The notes under the pieces are model-generated. The model searched no databases and had not been told where the DNA came from. It saw only the letters and a list, made by a program, of their open reading frames with translations. A stretch of 64,000 bases of DNA. It comes from Parietaria judaica. Its lineage: Eukaryota; Streptophyta; Magnoliopsida; Rosales; Urticaceae. A program made the position numbers and the translations under genes. Positions within the stretch are counted from its first letter, which is position 1. The number at the start of each line of letters is the position of its first letter. The stretch spans positions 16,391,001 through 16,455,000 of the forward strand of contig OX940866.1 of NCBI GenBank assembly GCA_954871525.1. Reading direction: 5' to 3'. Positions 11,611 through 23,449 of this stretch are shown one piece after another.

Positions 11611-11623
11611 TGGTATCAGTGCC
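11611..11623 (+). other. Primer binding site (initiator Met tRNA type)
   Basis: TGGTATCAGTGCC lies three bases after the 5' LTR and matches the usual plant iMet primer site TGGTATCAGAGC except for one base near its end. Confidence 0.75.
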
Positions 11624-11854
11624 TAGGTTACGGCACCTAAGGTACGACACCATAATATTTTTATTTTATTTTCTTTAAGTATTTTGGGTCGTGTTTTATT
11701 TTGTATAACCATCCATAATCCTGACATTTTAATCTTTCTACAATTGATCAACATGGTCTTAAATTCCTTAAGTAATCATAATCTGCTTTCCTAATTCGAT
11801 AATGATTAAATGGTTGCCGTATATGTTGTGCAACAAGTCTCACAACTTCTAAAT

Positions 11855-12400
11855 TATATTCCTGAAAGAATGAGAACCATTAAGGATTACGTGTTGTAAT
11901 TCCCTCCAAAGTTTGAAGGCTTTCCCGATGCAGTTATTGCTAAAAGTGATTGAGAAAATTTTGAAGTGCTTGATTACGATTGGATATTGTGTTAGTTTTG
12001 CCACCTACCTTTCGAGGGCCTAGCTGCGTAACTGTGGAAAATGTATCAAGATGATATCGAAGTAGATAAACCAACGTGGTCAGAATTTGTTATTATGTTC
12101 GTGGTGTGCTATGCTTTAAAGGATTATTGTTTTAACAAGATCAATGAATTTTCCCAGTTAACTCTGGAAAATATGATTGTGGTCGAGTATCACGCAAAGT
12201 GTGTGAAATTGTCGCGTTGTAATCCCGATGTTGCAATTGCCCTGAATCTAGAATGACGAAATTTTGGTAAGAATTATATGCGCAATGGGGTTCATGAGAC
12301 CTTGGCGCCATAGTGGTTCTTTGATTTCTCAGGACTTGTTGTCTTAGCCAAAAATATCGAGGCTTGTACTATTCTTTTAGAGTTGTGTGCTGATATAAGA
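11855..12400 (+). pseudogene. Tekay-like gag, decayed
   Basis: Three-frame reading gives recognisable chromovirus gag pieces: a FPPKFEGFPDA-like start near 11900, a LPFEGLAA-like stretch near 12005, and an open segment at 12041-12256 with KPTWSEFV and VVEYHAKCVKLSR, the usual gag core order. In-frame stops occur at least near 11897, 11953, 11992, 12028 and 12254. No CCHC zinc knuckle is visible downstream, so that part is deleted. Gag would normally form the retrotransposon particle; this copy cannot encode it. Confidence 0.65.
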
Positions 12401-12402
12401 AG

Positions 12403-12802
12403 TTGACAAAAGCTTTAATGATCTGCAAGTCTTGTAAGCTAGTTATTGAGGGAAGTAAATTCTCATTTGACGTAATCGTTCTTCGTACGATCGAGTTTGA
12501 TGTATCATTGGAATTCAGTTTATTAGGGAAGTACCGTGCTGTAGTAGACTGCTACAAAATACATGGGACCCTTAGAAGAAAAGAAAATGAGCATGTTAAT
12601 ATGGCCTCATACTTTTATCTTGAAGTCTATCCTTGAAGGAAAGATGAATTTTGAAGGGTCGGAAGTTAATTGTGCCATTGAAGGTGTGAGGCAAAGTACA
12701 ATCGACCCGCACATCCCAATAGTACAAGATCTTGAAGATGTGTTTTCCGCAGAGATTTTAGGATTTTCTGCAAATTGTGGATTGGGTTTGACATTGACCT
12801 AG
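12403..12802 (+). pseudogene. Tekay-like protease-to-RT linker remnant
   Basis: Two overlapping open segments in different frames hold remnants of the region after the aspartic protease (LGKYRAVVDCYKI) and of the pre-RT linker (VQDLEDVFSAEIL). The catalytic Asp-Ser/Thr-Gly motif of protease is not visible. A frameshift lies between about 12560 and 12640. Confidence 0.55.
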
Positions 12803-12888
12803 TTCCTGGGAGTTTTCCAATTTCTATGGCTCATTAGCATATGGCTCCAACAGAATTGGCAGAATTGAAGAAGCAATTAGACGACTAG

Positions 12889-15271
12889 TTGAGTAAAAGG
12901 TTTATCTGGCAGAGTACATCACCGTGGGGAGCACCGGTGTTATTCGCTAAGAAAACTGATGGTAGTTTACGCTTTTGTGTGGACTACCGACATCTCAACA
13001 AGATAACGATTAAGAATAAATGTCCTTTATCGCGCATTGATGACTTATTCGACCAATTGGGAGGATACAAATACTTCTCTAAAATAGATTTGCGGTCGGG
13101 TTACCACCAATGGAGGATTTGAGATGCCAATATTCTGAAGACAACATTCTGTACGCGATATGGTCACTTTGAGTTCACGGTTATGTCTTTTGGTCTAATA
13201 GAACGCTCTAGCGGCGTTTATGGACTTAATGAATAGGATTTTTTTGACCATATTTGGATCGATTTATTGTTGTCTTCATTGACGACATACTTATCTATCC
13301 AAGAACCTTGGAGGAACACGCAGAACATTTGCGGATTGTTTTACAGACTTTGCGGGACCATCGCCTATACGCGAAGAAAGAAAAATGTGAATTCTGGATG
13401 ACAGAAGTGAAATTCTTAGGCCACGTGATCCCGCAAGAAGGTATTGCCGTAGACCCGTCAAAGATCGAAGATATCTTAAACTTAAGGCAACCAAGAAATG
13501 TGAGAGAAGTCCGAAGCTTCTTAGGGCTTGCGGATTATTACAGAAAGTTCGTGGAGAATTTTTTTCGAAAGATTGTCGCACCGCTAAACAAGCTCACCAG
13601 AAAAGATGTTCAGTTCATATGAGATGGTAGATGTGAAAAGTCTTTTTTTTCAGAATTTAAACGACGATTGATGAGTGCTCCTGTCCTTATTGTCCCTAAT
13701 GTAGATGAAGTGTTTACAGTGTATACTGATGCATCTCAAAGTGGACTAGGCTGTGTGCTCATGCAACAAGGGAGAGTGGTGGCATATGGTTCTAGGCAGT
13801 TGAACCCGCATGAAAAAAAAATAAAAATTATTATTATCCTACCCATGACTTGGAGCTAGCAGCAGTGATATTTGCACTCAAAATCTGGCATTGTCATCTT
13901 TACGGCTCAAGATTTGAAATATTCACCGATCATCAAAGTCTCAAGTATTTGTTCACGCAGAGAGACTTGAATCTACGAGAACGAAGATGGGTGGAGTAAA
14001 TGGAAGATTATGAATTTAGTCTACAATATCACCTACGAAAAGCAAATGTGGTGGCCGATGCATTGAGTCGGAAGAACCATGGTTTGCTTTCTTCTCTGAA
14101 CTTGGAGCCATGGAAGAGATCAGTTACCATTGGCGATTACAATTTAGAATTCCATAGCGACGGGCATAAAGCATGTGCGTATAATGTCATAGCCGTTCCA
14201 TCAATGATACTTCAAGTTAGATAAAGTCAGTGGAGTGATGAAACATTACAAGAGATATGAAATCGATTACAAGCTGGAGAATAACTTGAAGGATGGAATG
14301 TGGGAGTCGATGGATTCTTATTGTACAAAGGGAGGCTTGCAGTAGCCGATGATGCTACATTACGAAGTGCCATCCTACAAGAAGCTCATCGTTCCAAGTT
14401 TAGTATTCACCTAGGAAGTACGAAAATGTACCAAGATCTGAAGAGGCAATATTATTGGTACAAAATGAAATTGGATGTGGCGATGTTCGTGAAGAGATGT
14501 CCAATTTGCCAAATAGTCAAAGCAGAGCATCAAAGACTCGGCGGGGAGCTCAGGCCACTTGAAATATCCGAGTGGAAATGGGACATCATCACTATGGACT
14601 TTGTTTTGGGACTTCCTCAGACTCGAGGTGTATATGATGCAGTGTGGGTGATCGTTGATAGATTGACAAAATCAGCCCACTTTATCCCCATTCGGACAGA
14701 TTTTAAAGTTCCGAAACTTTGTAAACTATATGTGAAAAAGATAGTAAAGCTTCATGGGGTCCATGTTTCAATAGTTTCGGACCGAGACGCTCGTTTCACC
14801 TCAAAGTTTTGGATGGGATTAAAAAAAAAAGAAATGGGAACCGATTTGAGTTTGAGCACGTCTTTTCATCCTCAGACCGATGGCCAATCAGAGCGAGTAA
14901 TTCAGATCTTAGAAGACATGCTTCGGACATGCGCCTAGGATTTTGGAGGAAAGTGGAAGGAGCAACTACCATTCGTGGAGTTTGCTTACAATAATAGCTT
15001 TCAGGCTAGTATCAGTATGACACTGTATAATGCCTTGTATGGTCGACCTTGTCGTTCACCTCTTTGTTGGGCCGAGTATGAAGATCATATTACTCTCGGT
15101 CCTTCCTACCTCAGAGAGACAACTGAAGCGATTAAGCTTATTCGGGAAAGACTCAAGACTGCTCAAAGTCGCCAGAAGAGTTTCCCGGATCGAAGACGAA
15201 GGCCATTGGGATTCATGGTTGGCGACTATGTGTTTCTGAAGGTTACACTAATGCGCGATGTTTCTCGTTAA
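12889..15271 (+). pseudogene. Tekay-like pol: RT, RNase H and integrase with stops and frameshifts
   Basis: RT starts with [20 protein letters not shown] (12910-12970), followed by [10 protein letters not shown] and then a stop near 13120. The catalytic FIDDIL motif is at about 13275-13290, then CEFW and FLGHVI. RNase H begins near 13668 (VYTDASQSGLG, keeping its first Asp). Integrase begins near 14300: the zinc-binding part has CPICQ, then [17 protein letters not shown] and HPQTDGQSE supply the D, D and E residues (14600-14900). Stops or frameshifts occur near 13120, 13620, 13860, 14000, 14222 and 14936. An A-run at 14820-14830 probably slipped. Reverse transcription and integration could not be supplied by this copy. 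Confidence 0.85.
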
Positions 15272-15422
15272 AAAAAAAAAAAAAAAGTTGGCTCCGCAAT
15301 ACACAGGTCCGTTCGAGATAGTTGAAAGAGTTGGGCTATTTGCCTACAGGCTTGATTTTACCTCCGTAATTAACTCATGTTCATAATGTGTTTCATGGTC
15401 GATGTTCAGGAAATATGAACCC

Positions 15423-15620
15423 GATCCTCAACAAATCATTGAGTAGATAGAGATGCCCATTCAAGAAAATGAGACGTACGAGGAATACGTGATTCAGATT
15501 ATCGACCATGAAGGTAAAGTTCTTCGTCGGCGAGAGATCTCTTTAGTCAAAGTGGTGTGTAACCATCACGACCTAAGAGAGGCAACATGGGAGTTAGAGT
15601 CGGAGATGATGGAGAAATAA
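15423..15620 (+). pseudogene. Integrase C-terminal chromodomain (Tekay-like)
   Basis: After a stop at 15444-15446 the frame is open from MPIQENETYEEYV to TAA at 15618-15620. The sequence includes IIDHEGKVLRRREISLVKVV and REATWELESEM, the classic chromodomain pattern ending an ATWE-type motif. In chromoviruses this domain directs integration to particular chromatin. It lies about 60 bp before the polypurine tract, as usual in the lineage. A poly-A tract at 15271-15286 separates it from the integrase segment. Confidence 0.8.
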
Positions 15621-15683
15621 TCGTCTTTTCGGGGATTGACTTGTTTAAATTTCGGGGACGAAATTTTTAAAGGGGTGGAGTAT

Positions 15684-17828
15684 TGTAATACCCTCAATAT
15701 TATATATATATATATATAAAAAAGTCAAAAAGTCAAATCAGTTTTGGCAGAAGGGCCATCACTTCCCCTCCACCCTCTCTCTCTCATTTTGTCGCAGCAT
15801 CCATCTCTCTCTTTTTATATTTTTTTTCTTTCTTTCTCAACAAATCTTCAAGACACTATATCTCTCTCACCGGAGCTCCGATCGGAGCGTGGTTGGTGGC
15901 GCCGGAAAGCTCTCGAGAAGGCGAGTCTACTTCTAGGCGGAAGTCGACCCGAAGTGGTGGCGCTTGGCCGGAATAGTCGCCGGAAGGTTCGGTTTCTTAA
16001 CTCGAGATCTATACCGTTTGGGTTCGATTTTGAGAAATCTAACACCGGAATCATGTTCATGAAGCCTATTAGAGTCCGTTGGTGGTGCCACCTCGCCGTC
16101 ACCGTCGCCGGTCGCCGCGTCATTTTCCGATCCCGAAATTAATCGAGGGATTTTGAAGCCCTCGTCGAGGAGATTAAAAGCCCTCGATCGTAATTGTCAT
16201 CGGACTCCCGGTAAGCTCGAATTTCCTTGCCCTAGTTTCTGATTTTAGATGATCAAATTAGGTATGTTCTGGGCCTTGATTGATGAAATTGACCTCGCCA
16301 TTGTGTTTAGAATAGTCGAATTAGGCTAGGAGAGGTATCACATTGTCGAATTGATGCCCGTTTTACTGCCTCGTTTTGCGTGCCCGACGGGAATTCGGCC
16401 CGGGTTAAATGTCAGCGTATCGGGTTTTCAATTGAAAATTTGAATTCCAATCTTAGTAACAATTGACTTATGGATGGTATCGGTGTTGTAGTTGGCGCGG
16501 GTAGTCGTTCCGGGGTCGCCTCGAAAACTGTGTTGCCCGAACCACCAGTTTTGAATAGGTCAACGGATCCCAAAGTCTCTAATCATCAATCTCAGGGCCA
16601 AGACGAACCCACATCTTCGACTAGCTAGTCGATCGGTCAAAGTTTCGACGGGTTGAGGTAGGGGCTGTTACCTTTTCTCGCAATTTAAAATGAGCGTAGA
16701 AACCAACGTTATAATGAAGATTGAACCGGATAGGTTAAAATTGGAATTAATGAAATGAAATGTTATTTTAATCAAAAGATAAAATTAATGTTATGTTTGT
16801 CGTCGCTTGATAGCGAGGCAGAGAACCAGGTATGGTTTGATATTCGTTATTATATTTATGTTTATGGTTACGTCGGGATGACGTATATTGATGTTGGTAC
16901 CCGCTTCGGGCGGATGATGATTATTATGATATGGTACCCGCTTTGGGCGGATGATGTGTATGTTGATATGGTACCCGCTTCGGGCGGATGAGCTGCTGAC
17001 GAGCAGCTGGCTACTGCGCAGTAGGCCGGACATGGATATGGATATGGATATGGATATGGATGGACCCAAAAGTCAACATTTCGACCCATGGCGAACTGGC
17101 CGTCTTTGGTGGTGATTAGGATCCCGAGTCGAGGGCGAGTTACGGTTAGGGACTTATAGTCCACTTGTTCTCGTGCCTTGAGGACTCGATGGGATATAGT
17201 GGAGAAAAGGCGCGAGCTGACTCGGCATGGACCACCGAAATGATTTGGCTTTTGTGGAGTATATTTATTTATTTATTTTATTGTTGAAAATGGTTAAAAT
17301 GATGAATAAATGGTTTATGTTGGCGTTTATTTTAATTAATTGAAATTTGACTAATAATGGTTCGGTAAAGAGAATTGGTAATAGATTCCCTATTGAGCAT
17401 GTGGTGCTCACCCCTTCCCTATACAATTTTTTTCCTTCCAGTTACAGGTGGTGATCAATATCAGACTACGGACGAGGAGTAGTTTGAGTTAGGAGGTCCA
17501 CATGTTGATTGGCTAAACCGTACCTCTAGTGTTCGTCGAGGTGAATTCCGCTTTTTGGATTGATCTTTTATTCAGACTTGTAATGGATTAAATTAAGGAT
17601 ATTTGTGATGGTGATACGTTATATTTGTCGTTTTATGGTGTTGTATAAACTGTGGTCGTTGATGTTGTATTGTCGTTTTAAGTCCCATGGGCAAAAGTTA
17701 TGTGTTTGTTGACGTGGACATTGAATATTCAACGATATCGTTTAAATGATGATGTGTCGTTGACCGGTCCAAGTTTGAAAGTCGTCGTTTTTGTCTTATT
17801 CTACTAACCCCCATCTAGGGGCGTTACA
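15684..17828 (+). repeat. 3' LTR of the Tekay-like element
   Basis: This 2145-bp copy is nearly identical to 9448-11607. The visible differences are about 15 single-base changes, a 12-bp loss near 16117 in a GTCGCC-repeat tract, and 1-2-bp indels. The close match implies a recent common template for both LTRs, or conversion between them. Confidence 0.9.
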
Positions 17829-18419
17829 AACGAGGTCAACGAAGAACACATCACGCCGGTAATACCCAGCCATCAGGCCAAGGGTCACCCCCGCGCCGCC
17901 AACAACGGCACTTCCGACGAGCAAAACCACATCGTCATTCACCCGCCGTTTATCACTAACCCCGAACTACGTGGGACCTGATTCTCTTAAACTGAGATAC
18001 GTAGGCAGCCTCGCCCAACCATAAGCGACGGGGCACGGGCCCATTCTACCCTTTTTTGCAGGTCCTCCCTCGCCATAGGAGCTCGCCAAGGAAGGAAAAG
18101 CACGAAGAATCATCAAGATTAGCACGGAGCTTCATCAAGACCGGAGTTCGCCCAGAAGAGGACATCGCCAAGACAAGGACTCCGCCCGGACGAGGAGCTT
18201 CGTCGTGAACCGGACTTCGCCACCACCAAGGAAGTTCGCCGAGGATCGTCAACGACAGCCCGAAGACTCATCCAAGACGACGGAATCGCCTCCAACTTTG
18301 ACGACCAACAGTCAACCCGCGTTGACTCAGCATTCAATCATCCTTGTGTTCAGCTAGTCAATCTCGGGACCCGAACCTTGGATCCGACTCTAAGTTAAAG
18401 CCATTTTTACGCATTAACA

Positions 18420-18988
18420 ATTTGTTTGTTAAAAATTTATATGCCCTCTATGTGATTTAAATCTTGATTGAGTCAAAGATATTATCTTTACCTATTAATT
18501 AAGATATTATTTATTTAAAGATAAGATTAGATTTATTGCTTTATACTTAGTTTAGATTAAGATTAAAATTCCCTATATTAAGTGATTGTATGGTTGCCTA
18601 TTTTTAGCAATTATATTGTATTCGTTCTTCTTTTATCAGAGATTATTATTCCTCCCAAATTCTATTGCATTCTCCAAGTGGTGGTCACATATTGCTGTTT
18701 ACTAATCTGCATATTATCACTATCATAATATATATATATATAAACAGTAAGAGTATACGTGAGTGTGAGTAATATCGCAGTGGATTGATTAGCATCATTA
18801 TTGTCGTTTGATTTATTTTTTATCTTCTTCCGTTCCGAGTGTGGTGTTCGTGTTTTAGCAGAGATCTATTTTTGGAACCAAGTCCAACACCCTCTTCCTC
18901 GTAAACCCTAACCGCCTCCATTGTCTTTCTGTCCATTCAAATACAACTATACTTGAAGATTGAGCAATTGACGGAGACTCAAAAACTT
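18420..18988. other. Host DNA between the Tat LTR and the F-box pseudogene
   Basis: This AT-rich DNA continues from the target duplication ATTTG. It contains a TA microsatellite with TATATATAAACAG at 18728-18747 that could be the F-box promoter, and a C-rich leader-like stretch from about 18880. No splice-compatible second exon for the gene starting at 4989 is seen. Confidence 0.45.
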
Positions 18989-19848
18989 ATGGACAACATC
19001 ACTGACGATCTGTTGTGGGAGATCCTCATACGCCTCTGCAACAGCCGGCAAGCGGTGCGATGTGCCGCCGTGTGCAAGCGGTGGTCCTTTCTCATCTCCG
19101 CACCCCAATTCGCTAAGTCGTTCTCCGCTCGCCGTCAAGGCCTCGACGACGCTGACTTCTCCGCCGCGATTGTACTGCTGTTAGTAACAAGGCCCGATCC
19201 CATTTTCTATAGAGCTCCGTTCGTCGACAACAAATACTATCGCATCCTTGGGGAAACTCAAGCCATTCGATCTGGGGATTACTTAAGTTTCTTGCCAAGG
19301 AAAGATGTGATCGTAAGGGCGTATTGCAGCGATTTGTTGCTCGTCTCTTGGCTCAACGACGGAAGACTCTCGTTCTGCGTCTGCAATCCGATAACGAAGA
19401 ATTATTGGTGCGGCATTCCCGAGCCTCCCGGATTCATCCCGGGCGACTTCAAATGCGTGTTCACGTGCCGCCTTGGAAACCGAGGGCACTACAATTATCA
19501 TGTGACTATTCTTAAGGTCGTATTGTCCCGCGGGCATGCTAAAGACAATCGATTTCTCATCCGAGATTGGAGAGTGGAGCTCCCCGACCATGGTTCATTT
19601 GCCAATAAAGACTAACCAGATATTTTGGACTGGACTCGTAAATGAACCTCTTACCTGCGGAGACGGGCTAGTCTATTGGTTGGAAGGCGAATATCCTGAA
19701 TGGGAATATGTTGTCGAATTCGATCCGTTAGCCGCGCCTTCCTCGGATGGCCACAGACACACCCGGCTTATTCACCGGCCGCCAGCTAAGGCCGGTGAGA
19801 GAACCGACATGCATAACGCGTGCCTTGGGACGTATCGAGGTAGGCTCC

Positions 19849-21305
19849 TGTTGGTTGCAAAACGTGTATGCAAATTTTACGCAAGTGCACGTGTCGACAA
19901 GTAATACAGTGTGCAAAGCACAAAGATCGATCCCACGGAGACTAAGTCAAATTACGTATTTAATTACGAGTTATAAAAATATGAGACATCATGGAGAAAT
20001 TCATTCAAAGCAATAATCATTCAAATTGTAAACTAAAAATAATGTCCAAACTGTTAATTAACAATAAAAAGGACAGAGAGACAAGAAATTTGATGATCAA
20101 TAAGAGAAATCGGTTGGGTTTATGAATTACTTCGGGTTTGGTAAAATCAGCGATTGCTATAGAAATGCTATAGCATTTCTCAAGTAATCCGAAAACGACA
20201 ATTTCGTAGGTTCTTCCGAACTTCCGATTGAAAACCAAATGTAAGTTAATCCTTCATATTCCTATGCAAGGATTAATTACGGGTTAAAATTGAATTCCAA
20301 TTTCATGATCTACACGGAGAGTTATATATTCCTATATCCCTCTCAATCCTATGAACAAAATCCAAAGAATTAAACATGCATCAAGGTTGTATTTCCAATC
20401 CAATTCATATTTTCCAATAGAGATTAGATCTTAAACGCTATTAAGTCGAAACGAGAAATAGAGTTATATCAATTAAAACTCAACCATGAACAAGGAAAAT
20501 ACTAAATTCTATAGAAATCATTAATCAACCAAACCCTTAGTTCATCATTCACCCAACACTAGAAAATTAGTTCATACTTGAATAACAAAAATTAGAAGAG
20601 AAAAGTGGTTCAAGATACAACATCAAACCGACAATATGTTGAACAAAATAAGCCCGAGTTGATGTGTTTTGCTTCTCTTCTTTTTCTTCTCTTCACTGCA
20701 GCTCTTCTTTGTGCCTCCAATGAGCACTTCTTTTGCCTCCTTTGATGTTCCTCTTGCTGCCTTGATGATGCCCCCACGAACTTCTTGTTTTTCTTCTTCT
20801 CCAAGGCTGCCCAATAGCTTCTTGATATTCCCCTTTTCAGCTCCTCTTCTTCTTTTTCAGGGCTTCCTTCGTTGATGTTTTTTCTCCTCTTGGTGGCTGA
20901 TTCTTGCTTGCTTTTTAGTTGATTGGTTTTCAGCCTTTGATCATCATTTTTTCCCAATCCAATGGCTGATTCCATGTTGCCAAAAAGGGACAAAAATTAA
21001 TTAGGGCAACTTTCTTAATTTGGCTCATTCTCTTGGTAATTGGGCCTAATTTATTAAGCCCAATATTGTCATGTTATTAATTAATGCCCAAGTGAGAAAA
21101 CACGAAATAAACACATAAATTTGGTTCTTTTTGTTAATGTAAATCAATTTATGTGTTTATTTCAAGGTTACACAATTATGTTCAAGCATTTACGATTTTG
21201 GCCTAATTTGGACAATATTGTCAATTTTATGTCGATCTTTCGTTCGGGTTTTAATTATTAATTCCGTGAAAACCGTGTAATAACTCTATTTTCATAGAGT
21301 TATCA
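19849..21305 (-). repeat. 3' LTR of the Athila element
   Basis: This 1457-bp LTR reads TGATAACTCT to GCAACCAACA in element sense. It holds a Lys/Arg-rich 127-codon open frame at 20610-20993 that is also present in the other LTR; I do not regard it as a proven gene. It retains about 95 bp (around 21020-21112) absent from the other LTR. Confidence 0.9.
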
Positions 21306-21324
21306 CCCCCCCCCCAAACTTAAG
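21306..21324 (-). other. Polypurine tract next to the 3' LTR
   Basis: In element sense CTTAAGTTTGGGGGGGGGG directly precedes the TGATAA start of the 3' LTR. This is the expected site for priming second-strand synthesis. Confidence 0.8.
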
Positions 21325-21703
21325 ATTTTGATTGTCCTCAAGCAAAGAAAGAATACAAAGTCACAAGAACACATTTAAATCTTGACCACCCAATGTTACC
21401 TTTATGCTCGAACCTCAAAAGATCACTAGTTGTTGATTACAACTCGAATTGAATGAATTCATTTACCTTTTCTTCATTTATTTTCGATCTCATGTGTGTG
21501 CGCTTGAAAATCCAATATGCTATGAAAGTTCGTTGCCCTTAATCTACCTTCGGCCGACCTCGCATCTAGTTCCCCAAGATGAATGTGGAAATACCCCATA
21601 GGCCTACGCTTACTCACTCTCTCCACTAATCAAGATAGACTAAGACATTTGAGGATTAAAAGACATTTTTCTCGCTGATTTCGACCCCCAAACTTTGATT
21701 ACG

Positions 21704-21739
<36 letters not shown>

Positions 21740-23449
21740 CCGAAGATAACAATGTATTGTACCACTCAAACTCGGTGCTTGGCTGCAACATGGGTGAGAA
21801 TACAGCCGAGCCCTCCTAAGAGTAATTCAACACACAATTATCTTCTTTTGAACCCAATATTAGCACTCTTTTTTTAAAGGGATAAAGGTTCGATGAATGT
21901 CGGTCAAATTCGGTACTTGACCGTCAACACGTGTGGGAAGACGGCCAGGTTCTCCTAAGACCAAGCAACAACGAGATCCTTTACTCGATTTGAGTCACTT
22001 ACATTGGTTTCAATTTTTTTTTTTTTAATTTTTAATTTTTTTTTTAATCAGCTTAACTTTAAGCATACTCCCCCCCCAAACTTAAAATGAGCATTGTCCT
22101 CAATGTGTTCTACGGAGGGAGTTATTCGGAAGGTTCGAGAAAAACAACGAGAAGCTTTTATCGGGTCCCCATCTATCATCTATCTTTTTATTTCGCCTCG
22201 AGAGTGAGCAAACGTAGGTTCTAGAGTAGTGAAATGGGAGGGACTAAAAGACTAAACGACCTATGATTTCAAAAGGGCCCCGAGATGAACACATGGATTA
22301 TTTTCTTGCACAATCTTTACGTTATGAAGAGCAATTTCTTTGACACGTGAAATTCAAACAACGAGCATAATCAACAACATCGTATCCTTATTCGGAATCG
22401 AGCACTAAGCAACAATAATATCCTAGGTCTAACGATAAATGATGACTAATACAAACTAACATAAAGAAAACACAGACAAAACAAAAACAAAATCCGAATT
22501 GAATTCAAGGAAGAAATTGGAAAAACTTCCCTGAAATGGTGGTGCATCGGTCACTGACGGCGCTGGCTCTTTCGGCGGCTTCGTGGAGCGGGTTCAGCCT
22601 GTGCCGTCAGTCTCCCTTCTTTCGGAACACAAATCACTCGGGATGACCCAGAACATCGAGGACCATCTAAATCTACGAGCAACCCGTAGATTGAAGATCT
22701 CTATTGACGAGCAAACCCACAGATTCAGCGATGAACAATAAGCCCAGAAGATGATGAATCTCAGCAAACCAACTAAACCCTTCCAGAACGAGCAGCCCAG
22801 AAACGAAGATGGCGATGAACTCAACACAGCGAGTAAGAATCCAGCAAACCCAGAACTCAACCCAGAAGATGATTGAATGCTCAAGCATGACCCAAATCGA
22901 AGAGGGCAGAACCAAGCGATGAAGGCTAGCAATTCGCACCTGAAGTTCATGATGAAGACGAGGAAGCTGGTCGGCGTTGTGCTGGGTCGGAGGGTGTCAG
23001 CGAACTTGCGATTATGAGCTCGGTTCTGGTTTTTGTGATTTTTGGGCTCAATGGTGATGGCAATGGAGGTTGGAGTTTTTGATTTGGAGAAGAAGCTCGA
23101 GTTCGGGGGTGAAGAGAATTGGGGGTTAGGGCTTTATTTTGTGATTCCCCAAATGACACCCCAATGAGCTTCAGAACGACATGGTACTCGCAAATGACAC
23201 CCGTAAACGACTCTGGAGCTTGGAAACGACATGGGCTTTTCTCCCTTTAATGAAACGTGCGTTTTGCTTTTTTCTGGTTTTCTCTCTCCTGAAGCCCGAT
23301 ATTAGTGCAAAATGCAGTAGCAATCCTATTGCATTTTGGTCGTCACACTGCACCTTAAATAAAATAAAATAAAAACTGTAACTTTTATTTAATTGGGCTT
23401 CCTCCCAAATAGCGCTTGATTTAGAGTCTTCAGCCTGACTTTCCCGTCT
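21325..23449 (-). other. Athila 3' non-coding region with a second polypurine tract
   Basis: The stretch holds a T36-type homopolymer (about 21704-21739) and a second near-copy of the polypurine segment at 22070-22108 (C-run plus AAACTTAAAATGAGC and ATTGTCCTCAA). It also holds two copies of a spacer ending in CTCCTAAGA-type words (21805-21820 and 21950-21962), and a segment at 22530-23170 of unknown origin with GC-richer composition. Athila elements can carry an env-like gene here; I see no transmembrane-rich open frame that would support one. Confidence 0.55.

Larger units (their letters stand above)
9448..17828 (+). mobile_element. Complete but defective Tekay-like chromovirus (Ty3/gypsy)
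   Basis: The 8381-bp element has a 5' LTR (9448-11607), an internal region and a 3' LTR (15684-17828), with a perfect target duplication AACGA at 9443-9447 and 17829-17833. An iMet-like primer site begins at 11611 and a polypurine tract AAAGGGGTGGAG lies at 15670-15681. Internal order is gag, protease remnant, RT, RNase H, integrase and a C-terminal chromodomain, typical of Tekay/Del chromoviruses. Every domain is broken by stops or frameshifts, while the LTRs differ at only about 15 sites by eye plus a 12-bp and a few 1-2-bp gaps. Confidence 0.9.
5540..18419 (+). mobile_element. Solo LTR of a Tat-lineage Ty3/gypsy element, split by two nested insertions
   Basis: The LTR begins TGTTCTGTGC at 5540 and ends CGCATTAACA at 18419, with a perfect target duplication ATTTG at 5535-5539 and 18420-18424. 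Without the nested copia solo LTR (6689-9440) and Tekay element (9448-17828) it is about 1.74 kb. It carries TATAAATA at 6295-6302. At 17985-18020 it has GAGATACGTAGGCAGCCTCG, a motif I associate with Tat-lineage LTR 3' regions. It aligns in reverse with the split LTR at 31542-31695, 35306-35865 and 42365 to about 42940. No internal sequence remains. The 5' third contains the GACGARGC array at 5690-5995. Confidence 0.85.

Noticed and set aside
22530..23170. env-like gene in the Athila 3' region
   Set aside because: The minus-strand frames are hydrophobic in places but short, overlapping in different frames and without a signal peptide or transmembrane arrangement that I can defend.
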